From: Treponema sp.
Lineage (GTDB): Bacteria; Spirochaetota; Spirochaetia; Treponematales; Breznakiellaceae
Reading direction: 5' to 3'
NCBI GenBank assembly: GCA_031271075.1
Contig: JAISWN010000389.1
Span: forward strand, 1-11,103
Length of the DNA stretch: 11,103 nucleotides
Part shown: one piece after another, positions 1 through 6,970 of the stretch
Layout of the letters: the number at the start of each line of letters is the position of its first letter
Numbering within the stretch: the stretch's first letter is position 1
Program-made: the position numbers and the translations under genes
The notes under the pieces: generated by a model
What the model was told of the DNA's origin: nothing
Database searches by the model: none
Seen by the model: only the letters and a program-made list of their open reading frames with translations

Positions 1-116
1 ACCACAAAGGGCTGGCCGGAAGGGCCGGAACCCTGCTGCTGGGCCCGGCCCCCGGCATACAGGGACAGCGCGGACAGGGCCATGAGGGCCACAAAAAACA
101 TCTTCAGTCTTGCCAT
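1..116 (-). CDS. Secreted protein, probable sugar ABC transporter solute-binding protein (N-terminus only)
   Basis: Only the first 38 codons are in the window; the gene runs off the left edge. The ATG at 116-114 is preceded by GGAGG at 127-123 with a 6-base spacer, so the start is well supported. The product begins MARLKMFFVALMALSALSLY and continues AGGRAQQQ, a clear Sec signal peptide: a short basic start, a hydrophobic core of about 15 residues, then a small-residue region and a Gln-rich mature start. There is no lipobox cysteine. Signal peptides ending in Ala-Gly-Gly before a Gln-rich stretch are familiar from spirochaete sugar-binding proteins, and a kinase/AraC-regulator pair directly upstream on the same strand is the classic neighbour of such transporters. 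The secreted nature is seen; the transporter role is inferred, since no domain sequence is available. Confidence 0.55.
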   Translation of the reverse strand, partial: MARLKMFFVALMALSALSLYAGGRAQQQGSGPSGQPFV

Positions 117-133
117 ATCAAACCTCCAGATAA

Positions 134-174
134 GAACGGTACTAATTCCGGGATACCGTATCCCGAAACCGTTC
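134..174 (-). promoter_or_regulatory. Nested inverted repeat in front of the secreted-protein gene
   Basis: Two nested dyads lie between the candidate -10 box and the ribosome-binding site of the secreted-protein gene. The inner one is a perfect 8-base-arm repeat with one central base, CGGGATAC-C-GTATCCCG, at 149-165. The outer one is GAACGGT at 134-140 paired with ACCGTTC at 168-174, with an asymmetric internal loop. It could be an operator covering the transcription start, or an mRNA hairpin that separates or stabilises the downstream message. No T-run follows, so a simple intrinsic terminator is unlikely. Which regulator binds is unknown. Confidence 0.5.
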
Positions 175-178
175 AGAC

Positions 179-184
179 ATTATA
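179..184 (-). promoter_or_regulatory. Candidate -10 box for the secreted-protein gene
   Basis: Read on the minus strand, TATAAT lies at 184-179, in the context TTTTATAATG, 62 bases upstream of the ATG at 116. Transcription would start near 172, at the edge of the inverted repeat at 134-174. No good -35 hexamer is found 16-18 bases upstream, so this would be a regulated promoter needing an activator such as the AraC-type regulator encoded just upstream, or not a promoter at all. Confidence 0.35.
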
Positions 185-232
185 AAACTGTGTTTTTCCG
201 GCGGACTACAGAGAAAACGGCTAATCGTATAT

Positions 233-271
233 AAAATTCAGCGGGAAGGCGGGGAAGGTCTTTTGAATTTT
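233..271. repeat. AT-rich inverted repeat just after the response-regulator stop
   Basis: AAAATTCA at 233-240 and TGAATTTT at 264-271 form perfect 8-base arms around a 23-base purine-rich spacer. The dyad touches the stop codon of the response-regulator gene. It is not GC-rich and has no adjoining T-run typical of a Rho-independent terminator, so its function is unclear; it may be chance in an AT-rich spacer. Confidence 0.3.
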
Positions 272-1581
272 TAGCGGGGGCTTTGATTTTTTTCGGGCGG
301 AGGTTTTATGGGGGGGGGGGGGGGGGCTTCACGGCGCCGCAGGCGGTACTCCTGGGGGGAAAAGCCCGTAATCTTCTTAAAGAGGGCGCTGAAGTAATTG
401 GGATTTTCAATTCCCAACTGCTCGGCCACGTCCGCCACCTTCAGGTCCGTGGCCTTGAGGATCTCCATGGCCTTCTCCATCTTGAGGCGGTTCAGGTAAT
501 CCAGCGCCCTCATGCCGGTTTCTTTTTTGAAAAGATGGGAAAAATAGCTTTCGCTCATCCCCACCCGGGAGGCGATCCCGGCGATCCCCGGCCTTTCGGT
601 AACATGGTCCCGCATATAGTCCATGGCCCGGGCAATTTCATTCCGCAGGCCGCTGTTATAGGGCCACAGTTCCGCCGCCGCCGTCCGCTGCCGGAGGGTA
701 GCGGCGCAGATCCGGAGGACTGCGGGAAAATCCTCCGTCCCCTCCAGGACCGGGCTAAAGGTACCGGACACCGCCAGGCCCAGATACCGTTTGGCATACT
801 CAAGGATCCTGAAAAACACGTCCCGGAGCGTTTCAAAGCTCCCACCGCCGGGGGAAGCGCCGATAAAGACTGCCGTATCCCCCTTTTCATGGCTGAAAAC
901 TTCGACATCCCCGATTTCCATCCGGTTAAAAACGTCGCGGATGATGTTTTCCAGGGAAGCGGCGATGAGCTGCCCGTCCTGAAATTCCCCTAACAGCCTG
1001 CGCCGCTCAAAATCGTCAATGCTGATATACAGGACGCGGTAGGGTTTTGAAAGATCCACCCGGGGGGCCAGGGTGCTGAACCGGGCCGCCAGTTCCTCCT
1101 TCCCGGCCAGGGAACCGTTCAGCCACTTGCGGAGCAGATTGGATTTGATCACCGGGAGGTTTTCCCGGATCACCGTGTCCAGTTTCCGCACCATCCCGTC
1201 CCGTCCCGGCTGCCCGGCACCCGCCTCGTCAAGGACCCGGAGTATCTCTTCCGGCCCGGCCCCCAGCTTGAAAATATAATCCCGGGCCCCCAGCTTCATG
1301 GCCCGGCGAACGTTTTCAAAGTCGTTGTAACTGGAGAGGACCACAAAGCGGAGCTCCGGGTATTCGGCGGCGCAGCGGCGGATAAGCTCAAAGCCGTCCA
1401 TGTTTTCCATGACCAGGTCCGTCAGCACCAGGTCCGGGCGGCATTCGGCGATCTTTTCCAGGGCCTCCCTGCCGGAGGAAGCGTCCGCAACAATGGTGTA
1501 GCCGCGCTCCTCCCAGTTCATGATACTGCGGATGCCCATGCGGACAATGAATTCATCGTCAACAACCAGGAGTTTTTTCAT
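271..1581 (-). CDS. AraC-family response regulator (YesN type)
   Basis: A 436-residue transcription factor, the partner of the kinase encoded immediately upstream. Residues 1-120 are a receiver domain: acidic pair D8-D9 in LLVVDDE, phosphoacceptor D55 in LVLTDLVMENMDG, serine pair S83/S84, and K105 in YIFK. A linker of about 190 residues follows, then a two-helix-turn-helix AraC domain at about 313-413, with SESYFSHLFKKETG and NPNYFSALFKKITGFSPQEY. This matches the YesN group, which usually activates sugar-uptake or polysaccharide-use genes. The start is set at 1581 because MKKLLVVDDE begins the receiver fold and AAGGAG lies 9 bases upstream at 1596-1591; an in-frame start further upstream, at 1662, would add 27 unrelated residues read from inside the kinase gene. 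The start overlaps the kinase gene by 23 bases, so translation is probably coupled. The odd part is the proline-rich tail (from A419) encoded by a C17 run. Confidence 0.93.
   Translation of the reverse strand: MKKLLVVDDEFIVRMGIRSIMNWEERGYTIVADASSGREALEKIAECRPDLVLTDLVMENMDGFELIRRCAAEYPELRFVVLSSYNDFENVRRAMKLGARDYIFKLGAGPEEILRVLDEAGAGQPGRDGMVRKLDTVIRENLPVIKSNLLRKWLNGSLAGKEELAARFSTLAPRVDLSKPYRVLYISIDDFERRRLLGEFQDGQLIAASLENIIRDVFNRMEIGDVEVFSHEKGDTAVFIGASPGGGSFETLRDVFFRILEYAKRYLGLAVSGTFSPVLEGTEDFPAVLRICAATLRQRTAAAELWPYNSGLRNEIARAMDYMRDHVTERPGIAGIASRVGMSESYFSHLFKKETGMRALDYLNRLKMEKAMEILKATDLKVADVAEQLGIENPNYFSALFKKITGFSPQEYRLRRREAPPPPPIKPPPEKNQSPR
310..326. repeat. 17-base G homopolymer (C17 in the coding strand)
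   Basis: An uninterrupted run of 17 G on the plus strand lies inside the 3' end of the response-regulator gene and encodes the end of an Ala codon plus five Pro codons. Losing one base would bring a TAA into frame directly after the prolines (424 residues). Gaining one would read through to a TAG at 223-221 with a new 29-residue tail (453 residues). The AraC domain is finished before the run in every case. Runs of this length are prone to slippage in vivo and to sequencing error. Confidence 0.95.
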
Positions 1582-3391
1582 CTTCCGCGTCTCCTTCGAT
1601 AAGGGGCAGCCTGAATACCACCGTTGTTCCCCTGCCGGGGCTGCTTTCAATGTCAAGGCCAAAGTCCCCGCAGGCCCGGATCCGCCGGTTCACGCTGAGC
1701 AGCCCGATGCCCGGCGTTCGCCGCCCCTGAATACTATCCCGGTTTTCGCCGGACTCTTCCCGGTTAAGGCTGTCCCGCAGTTCGGCCAGCTTTTCCCGGT
1801 CCATGCCCGCCCCGTTGTCCCTGACAAAAAGCACAAGGCCGCCGGATTCCCGTCTCCCGTCCAGGGTGATGATTTTTTTATGGCGCCGGTTTTTGAAGGC
1901 ATGAACAAAGCTGTTCTCCACCACGGGCTGGAGGATGAATTTTACGATCCGGTAACGCAGCAGTCCGGCGTCCACTTCGATTTTCACTTCCCAGTCCTCG
2001 CCGTAACGGTAGTTCTGAATATGGGCGTAACTGCGGATCATGTCCAGTTCTTCCCCCAGGGCCGCCATGTCGCCGGACCGGCTCATGCTGTAATCGAGAA
2101 TCCGGGACAGGGCGTTTATCGTGTCAACGATATTATCGGCCCCGCGGATCGCCGCCATCCAGCGGACGGTATTCAGGGTATTGAAAAGGAAATGGGGATT
2201 GACCTGGGCCCGCAGGGCCTGAAAGCGGTACTGTTCCCGGATTTCGCTTTCCTGTCTGAGCCGCTCAAAGAGGGCGTTGATCCGTTCCCCCATGTCCTGA
2301 AAGGTCCTGGACAGATCCCCTATCTCGTCTTTCCGGACGGCGCTAAAGACGCCGACCTCCCTGGTTTGGGTGTAACGCCGTACCTGTTCATCAAGGACCC
2401 GGATCGGCCTGGCCACGGACCAGGAGATAAGGCCCACGATTCCGGTAAGGGCGGCGATGAAAAAGACCATACCGGCGTTGATTCTGCGGAAAAGGGTGGA
2501 AAGGCTGTCGGAAACGCGCTGGTAATCGGTAAAGTAGAGGACCTTCAGATCCCCCGCAAAGGTTCCCGGCGAATCCAGGGTGTAGTAGCTTAAAAGGTAG
2601 CGCCGATTCCCCAGATCGCAGAGGAGGTTTCCGCTTTTGCCGGTCTCCGCCAGGAGCCTTTGCAGATCCTCCCGGTGTATGCTGTTCGCGCCTCCCAGGG
2701 CAAAAATGTCCTCCAGCGTTTCCCTGGTCCCTATGCGGATAAAATCGGCGTTCATATCGCCCAGGGAAAGGATGTTGTTAATCGCCTTCTGATTCATGCT
2801 GACGATGATCGTGGCGACCCGGTTCCCGGTATAGGCGGGATCAAGAACCGAGCGGGCCAGGGAGATGTACTGCTCGTTTTCCTGCCGTACAAAAGAGGGG
2901 GCAAAAAGATTCCAGGAGATAAGCCCCTTGCCGGCGATGCTGCGCTCTACCCATTCTTCTCCCATGATGCCGCTGTAATCGTGGAAGTAAAGCCCCCAGT
3001 TGGCATAGTTCCTGTTGTATCGGTCAAACATGGTGATTCTGATGTTATCCAGGCTGACCAGGTTATTCACCTGGAGGCCGTTGGTAATACCGTCAAAGCG
3101 TTTGTTGCGGTCCCAGTAGCTGGAATCCCCGTCGGCAAGCAGGGAGATCAGCTCCCTGTCCAGGACAAAGAAATTGGAGATGGCTATCATCCTCTGGAAG
3201 GCCGCGTGGAACGCATCCTCCCCCTTTTTTATGCCCGCGCCGATCCGGCTGCTCAACTCCTGCTGTATGTAGTTCTCGTAGGATGTCTTTATCAGCATAA
3301 AACTGACATAGACGGGGATAAGGAGGAACAAAAATACTATCAGGAAGATGTTGAAGGACAGGCGTCTGGACAGGCCAAAGAAATTCCCCAT
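1559..3391 (-). CDS. Membrane sensor histidine kinase (YesM / His_kinase type)
   Basis: A 610-residue inner-membrane kinase. Counting from the chosen start, a membrane helix lies at about 12-33, an extracytoplasmic sensor domain (probably Cache-like) at 34-305, a second helix at about 306-327, and a HAMP linker to about 379. The kinase core follows, with H400 in NPHFLFNTLN, the hallmark of the His_kinase family PF06580. The ATP-binding domain has N493 in QPVVENSFVHAF, the DNGAG box at 525-529 and the GIGL box at 561-564. All catalytic motifs look intact. The start at 3391 is preferred to an in-frame one at 3424 because GGGAGGGG lies 3 bases upstream (GGAGG core, 5-base spacer), and the first membrane helix follows shortly. 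The gene overlaps the response regulator and precedes a secreted protein. By family it should sense an extracellular or transporter-bound sugar and phosphorylate the regulator; the ligand cannot be told from the sequence. Confidence 0.94.
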   Translation of the reverse strand: MGNFFGLSRRLSFNIFLIVFLFLLIPVYVSFMLIKTSYENYIQQELSSRIGAGIKKGEDAFHAAFQRMIAISNFFVLDRELISLLADGDSSYWDRNKRFDGITNGLQVNNLVSLDNIRITMFDRYNRNYANWGLYFHDYSGIMGEEWVERSIAGKGLISWNLFAPSFVRQENEQYISLARSVLDPAYTGNRVATIIVSMNQKAINNILSLGDMNADFIRIGTRETLEDIFALGGANSIHREDLQRLLAETGKSGNLLCDLGNRRYLLSYYTLDSPGTFAGDLKVLYFTDYQRVSDSLSTLFRRINAGMVFFIAALTGIVGLISWSVARPIRVLDEQVRRYTQTREVGVFSAVRKDEIGDLSRTFQDMGERINALFERLRQESEIREQYRFQALRAQVNPHFLFNTLNTVRWMAAIRGADNIVDTINALSRILDYSMSRSGDMAALGEELDMIRSYAHIQNYRYGEDWEVKIEVDAGLLRYRIVKFILQPVVENSFVHAFKNRRHKKIITLDGRRESGGLVLFVRDNGAGMDREKLAELRDSLNREESGENRDSIQGRRTPGIGLLSVNRRIRACGDFGLDIESSPGRGTTVVFRLPLIEGDAEDEKTPGC

Positions 3392-3451
3392 GGTCCCCTC
3401 CCGTCTATACTGGTTATGGGACAAACAACAGCCAATAATGTAATAGGATTA

Positions 3452-3481
3452 AGTATACCCATGTAAGAACGAAAAAGTCAA
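3452..3481 (-). promoter_or_regulatory. Sigma70-like promoter for the kinase/regulator operon
   Basis: On the minus strand, TTGACT at 3481-3476 is followed by an 18-base spacer and TATACT at 3457-3452. Each hexamer differs from consensus at one position. Transcription would begin near 3445, giving a leader of about 54 bases before the kinase ATG at 3391. The good hexamers suggest a basal level of expression without an activator. Confidence 0.65.
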
Positions 3482-3486
3482 GCCAA

Positions 3487-3511
3487 CCAGCAGTTCCCCA
3501 GCCAGCAGTTC
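3487..3511. repeat. 10-base direct repeat, period 15
   Basis: CCAGCAGTTC occurs at 3487-3496 and again at 3502-3511. The first copy lies just upstream of the kinase promoter's -35 box, where an activator would bind. It may be a regulator half-site pair, though 15 bases is not a whole number of helical turns. Confidence 0.55.
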
Positions 3512-3559
3512 TCACGGCAATTCCGAATTCAAATCAAGCACGGTCTGCGCAGAGTTTTT

Positions 3560-3578
3560 CACGGAGTTCCACGGAGTT
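3560..3578. repeat. Tandem CACGGAGTT repeat
   Basis: CACGGAGTT occurs at 3560-3568 and 3570-3578, a period of 10 bases, followed by ACAGAGGAAC. The pattern resembles the short 'cacagagg/cacggag' repeats scattered between genes in many bacterial genomes, so it may be a remnant of a dispersed repeat rather than an operator. Confidence 0.5.
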
Positions 3579-3612
3579 ACAGAGGAACAAGCCCGGATTG
3601 GTGAGATATCCT

Positions 3613-3624
3613 GGCCAATTGGCC
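3613..3624. repeat. Perfect 12-base palindrome
   Basis: GGCCAATTGGCC is a perfect palindrome in the middle of the divergent region, about 120 bases before the plus-strand ATG. It could be an operator for a dimeric regulator. Such a palindrome can also occur by chance, so no function is assigned. Confidence 0.45.
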
Positions 3625-3676
3625 TTGTGGTTTTCTTTTTTTAGCATACCAGGCGTGTCTTCCTCATAAAAAGCTG

Positions 3677-3700
3677 TGTAGACTTTACTGTAGACTTTAC
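3677..3700. repeat. Perfect 12-base tandem duplication upstream of the large regulator gene
   Basis: TGTAGACTTTAC is repeated twice without a gap, at 3677-3688 and 3689-3700. The duplication ends 45 bases before the ATG at 3746 and 28 bases before the candidate -10 box, the region where a transcription factor would touch RNA polymerase. AraC-family proteins typically bind direct repeats, so self-regulation by the gene product is plausible but unproven. Confidence 0.6.
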
Positions 3701-3745
3701 AACCTACTAGAAAGATCGGGCGGGGGTTTATAGAATAGCCCTATT

Positions 3746-6700
3746 ATGTCTGGTTCCGGCAAAAAACGGATAGGCTTGGCGCTGGCTTCGATACACACCG
3801 GTTCCGCCCGGAATGTGTGGGCGACTTTTGCCCGTGAAGCCGCCGGGGATATGAACCTTTTTATTTTTCCCGGCGGCGTGTTAAACGCCCTGCCGGATTT
3901 AGAATATCTGCGGAACCCCATCTACTCGCTGCTCAATCCCCGGAATATAGACGGCCTTGTGGTCTGGAGTTCCTCCATCGGCGGCACCGTATCCCCCGGG
4001 GAATTCCTGGACTTTCACCGCCCCTTTGAATCGCTGCCCTATATAACCATTGCCCACAAGATACCGGGGCGGCCCTGCGTAAAATTCGACGCCTACAGGG
4101 GCATGAAAGATCTGGTAAGCCACTACATCGCCTTTCACGGGGCCCGGAAGATAGCTTTTCTCCGGGGGCCTTTGAGCCATCTCTCCTCCCAGGAGCGTTT
4201 CAGGGCTTACCGGGACGCCCTTGCCGATGCCGGCCTTCCCTATGATGAGGGCCTGGTTTCCGATCCGGTTGATTGGACACAGGGCGCCGCCGCCTGCGCC
4301 CAGTTGGTCTCCGCCCGCGGCCTTCTTCCCGGTAGGGATTTTGACGCTCTTATCGGCTCAAGCGATCTGATGATCCTCCCCGCCGTCCAGTACATCTCCC
4401 TGCTGGGCTACCAGGTTCCCGCCGATTACCGGGCCGGGGGCTTCAACGATACTATCGAGGGCAGGATTCTGTCCCCTCCCCTTACCACGGTGCATCTGCC
4501 CTACGCGGGCATGGCGGGGGAATCTTTCAGGATACTCCGGGAGCTTTTCAGCGCGAAGTTTCAGGATCAGAAAGGCTGGGAGGACGGCCGCGACGCGGAT
4601 CTGTCCTGCGCCGTGATCATCCGGGGTTCCTGCGGATGCCCGGCCCGGAATTTCCCCGGCCTGGAGGAAGGGGAGATCGAAAGGATCGCCGCCCCCCTGG
4701 TTCAGGCTTTGCGGGAAAGCCCGGAACCGGCTTTTTTAGATCTTTTCCAAAAAACCTTTACCGCTTTCCTGGATTCAGGCGGCGACGCGGGTACTTTTCT
4801 CGCGGTGATCCAGCGGATCCGTGGTGTTGTGGAGGCGGAGACGGATGGTTCCGCCCGGCTTGCGGACGGACTTTTCGGCATTGCCGCCCGGGCCCAGGAA
4901 CATACCTACACCTATTCCCGGTACCAGCTTGAAAAGCGGCATACGGCCCTCAATTCCCTTAAATGCGAACTCCTGGGAACCCGCGACCGGCGGGCCCTGA
5001 TCGAAAGCCTCGCGCGGCATCTGCCGGGAATCGGCATTATGACTGCCGCGGTGGTGCTTTCGGAGGATCACCGCATATCCGAATGTATGGGCAGTTTTTC
5101 CCCGAAGGGCATCGTCCCTGGGGACGGCCGGCGTTTTCCCGCCGAACGGCTCCTTCCCCCGGAATTAGAGGGGCAGTACACCCAGGGAACTTTCCTCGTC
5201 CAGCCCTTGTTCATCGAAAATCGTTTCCTGGGTCATTTTGTCCACCATGTCCCCTTCTACGACGGGGTTATTCTGGAAGAACTCCGATCCACCGTCAGTA
5301 ACGCTTTGAAGGGGATCTTCCTTTTTGAGGAGGCCTACCGGGCAAAGCAAATTGCCGAGCGGGCCGAGCGGGCAAAGACCGAATTCCTCGCCGCCATTGG
5401 GAACAGCCTCTACGATCCCTTTGCGGAGATCATTGAGGAGATAGGCCGCCTTGAATCCTGGCTTGGAGACGCCAAATCCGGCCGGCCTTCCGGCCCTGAG
5501 GCCGCGGCCCTGGAGGAACGGATCGGGGCCCTTAAATCCCTGGCTATCCGGCGGCAGGAACGGACCAACTACCTTATGGAACTCTCCCTCTCCCAGATCG
5601 ACGAGCTTTCCTTCAAAAAAGGCCTCTTCCGCATCGCCGATCTGCTCCCGGACCTTGGCCCGGGCCCTTTTCCCCTGCTTGCCGGGGACGCGGCCCGGCT
5701 GCAGGACGCCTTTGCCCTGATACGGGAGATCTACGGCGGCGGGGTTTCGGCGAGCCTGCGGCCCGGCGGCCTGGAGATAAACTTTAGCGCCCCGGCCCTG
5801 CCGGAAGCTTCCTCCCGCCATACCCTGTTGCTGGCGGAACGGATCATCCTGCTCCACCAGGGGGAGCTGGCCTGGAATAGGGAGGGCTGTTCGGTTCTTC
5901 TGCCCTGGACAAGCTATTCCGGCCAGGATGCCGGGCGGGCCGCGAAAGAACGGAACCGGTACATCCTGGCCCTTTCCCCCCTGCCGGTGAACCTGGGCGC
6001 CCTCTTTGGCCTGCCCCTTACGCGGGATCTTGAAAAAGCCTCCGCCGCCCAGACGGCCGTTATCGCCTGGGACGCGGACGCGGAGGGCTGGGAAGGTTTT
6101 GAAAAAGCCGCGGCCCTGGGTTCCCTGCCGGATTTTTTCCATACCCCCTTCCTCTGCTTTGGCCGCTCCCTTTCGGGGGAAACCCTGGGCGCGGCGGTAG
6201 AGGCCCGCATACGGGGCGAAAAGGATCGGGCCGTTCTTTTTATCGGGGTAGGGGAGAAGCTGTTCAGTTCCTGGGTGGAACCGGACCGGCGGCTGCATAT
6301 CTCTTCCGCGTCGGAACTTGCCGGGGCCGCGGCCAGGGTTCTGCCAAGCCTTATCGTCCTGGGCTCGGTGGATATTGAGGCGGTAAACACGGTACGGAGC
6401 CACCCGGCCACCGCCATGATCCCCCTGATCGTCGTTCCCCAGCGGATAGGCGGCCTGCGGGAAGTAACGAAACTGGGCCGTTTCCCCCGGGTGGTACTGT
6501 GCCACCGCAGGGTCGCCGGTTCGGCCGAGTTCGGCGCCCGGGCCAGGGCCATAGCCGCAGGGGACGACATACTCCCCATCTACACCGGAACCCTGGTTAA
6601 AAAGGCCCTGCTCTACTTCGATGAACACGCGGAGTCCCACATTTCCCGCTGGAAGCTTGCCGACACGGTGAACGTGAGCGAGGATTACCTTACCCGGATT

Positions 6701-6922
6701 TTCCACCGGGAAATGGGCTGTTCCCTCTGGGAGTATCTTAACCTGTACCGGGTATACCTGGCGGCGGATCTCCTGACCCGTACCGGGGACACCATCTACG
6801 AGATTGCCGCCCGCGCGGGTTTTCAGGATCAGGCGTATTTTTGCCGGGTATTCAAAAAGATCTACGGCAAGACTCCGGGGCAGCTGCGGAGCGCGAAAAA
6901 GGCGCCCAAGCCCCAATCCTGA
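3746..6922 (+). CDS. LacI-type sensor / degenerate hybrid kinase / AraC transcription regulator
   Basis: A 1058-residue protein with no signal peptide or membrane helix, so cytoplasmic. Residues 6-295 are a LacI/GalR-type periplasmic-binding-protein fold (KRIGLALASIHTGSARNVW, later GGFND), ended by a GSCGC motif common after such sensor domains. Residues 401-525 look GAF-like. Residues 540-620 align with a histidine-kinase dimerisation helix (KTEFLAAIGNSLYDPF), but the phosphoacceptor His is replaced by Asn. Residues 640-722 resemble an ATPase domain without its N and G boxes. Residues 735-940 hold one or two receiver-like folds; in the second, PSLIVLGSVD has Gly where the phosphoacceptor Asp should be. 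An intact AraC domain fills about 950-1050 (SEDYLTRIFHREMG, DQAYFCRVFKKIYGKTPGQL). It probably binds a sugar or similar ligand and controls nearby genes by conformational change. The in-frame TAG at 3731 limits the start to 3746; no Shine-Dalgarno sequence precedes it at normal distance. Confidence 0.88.
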   Translation: MSGSGKKRIGLALASIHTGSARNVWATFAREAAGDMNLFIFPGGVLNALPDLEYLRNPIYSLLNPRNIDGLVVWSSSIGGTVSPGEFLDFHRPFESLPYITIAHKIPGRPCVKFDAYRGMKDLVSHYIAFHGARKIAFLRGPLSHLSSQERFRAYRDALADAGLPYDEGLVSDPVDWTQGAAACAQLVSARGLLPGRDFDALIGSSDLMILPAVQYISLLGYQVPADYRAGGFNDTIEGRILSPPLTTVHLPYAGMAGESFRILRELFSAKFQDQKGWEDGRDADLSCAVIIRGSCGCPARNFPGLEEGEIERIAAPLVQALRESPEPAFLDLFQKTFTAFLDSGGDAGTFLAVIQRIRGVVEAETDGSARLADGLFGIAARAQEHTYTYSRYQLEKRHTALNSLKCELLGTRDRRALIESLARHLPGIGIMTAAVVLSEDHRISECMGSFSPKGIVPGDGRRFPAERLLPPELEGQYTQGTFLVQPLFIENRFLGHFVHHVPFYDGVILEELRSTVSNALKGIFLFEEAYRAKQIAERAERAKTEFLAAIGNSLYDPFAEIIEEIGRLESWLGDAKSGRPSGPEAAALEERIGALKSLAIRRQERTNYLMELSLSQIDELSFKKGLFRIADLLPDLGPGPFPLLAGDAARLQDAFALIREIYGGGVSASLRPGGLEINFSAPALPEASSRHTLLLAERIILLHQGELAWNREGCSVLLPWTSYSGQDAGRAAKERNRYILALSPLPVNLGALFGLPLTRDLEKASAAQTAVIAWDADAEGWEGFEKAAALGSLPDFFHTPFLCFGRSLSGETLGAAVEARIRGEKDRAVLFIGVGEKLFSSWVEPDRRLHISSASELAGAAARVLPSLIVLGSVDIEAVNTVRSHPATAMIPLIVVPQRIGGLREVTKLGRFPRVVLCHRRVAGSAEFGARARAIAAGDDILPIYTGTLVKKALLYFDEHAESHISRWKLADTVNVSEDYLTRIFHREMGCSLWEYLNLYRVYLAADLLTRTGDTIYEIAARAGFQDQAYFCRVFKKIYGKTPGQLRSAKKAPKPQS

Positions 6923-6970
6923 TTCGTAACTCCTATTCAGTCATAAGGCGGTTCTCCAGGAACCTGTGGG

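Larger units (their letters stand above)
3392..3745. other. Divergent control region between two regulator genes
   Basis: This 354-base stretch without a convincing gene lies between the divergently transcribed histidine kinase and the LacI-sensor/AraC regulator. It is much more AT-rich than its flanks. It contains the kinase promoter (3452-3481), a 10-base direct repeat with 15-base period (3487-3511), a 9-base direct repeat with 10-base period (3560-3578), a 12-base palindrome (3613-3624) and a perfect 12-base tandem duplication (3677-3700). For the plus-strand gene a TATAGAAT box sits at 3729-3736, only 9 bases before the ATG, with no matching -35 box. The repeats suggest operator sites for one or both AraC-type regulators; this is inference. 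Confidence 0.6.

Noticed and set aside
1582..1662. Upstream in-frame start adding 27 residues to the response regulator
   Set aside because: The extra residues are unrelated to any receiver domain and lie inside the kinase gene; MKKLLVVDDE at 1581 has its own Shine-Dalgarno sequence.
1520..2593. 357-codon plus-strand open frame opposite the histidine kinase and response regulator
   Set aside because: It crosses two real genes on the other strand, has no domain and no ribosome-binding site; it is a by-product of GC-rich codon use.
5165..6916. 583-codon open frame on the minus strand opposite the large regulator
   Set aside because: It mirrors the GC-rich plus-strand gene codon for codon, has Pro/Gly/Arg-rich low-quality composition and no recognisable domain; the plus strand encodes clear sensor and AraC domains.
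6923..6970. Possible bidirectional terminator between the convergent regulator and thioesterase genes
   Set aside because: GGTTC-TCCAG-GAACC at 6950-6964 has arms of only 5 bases and no T-run on either strand.
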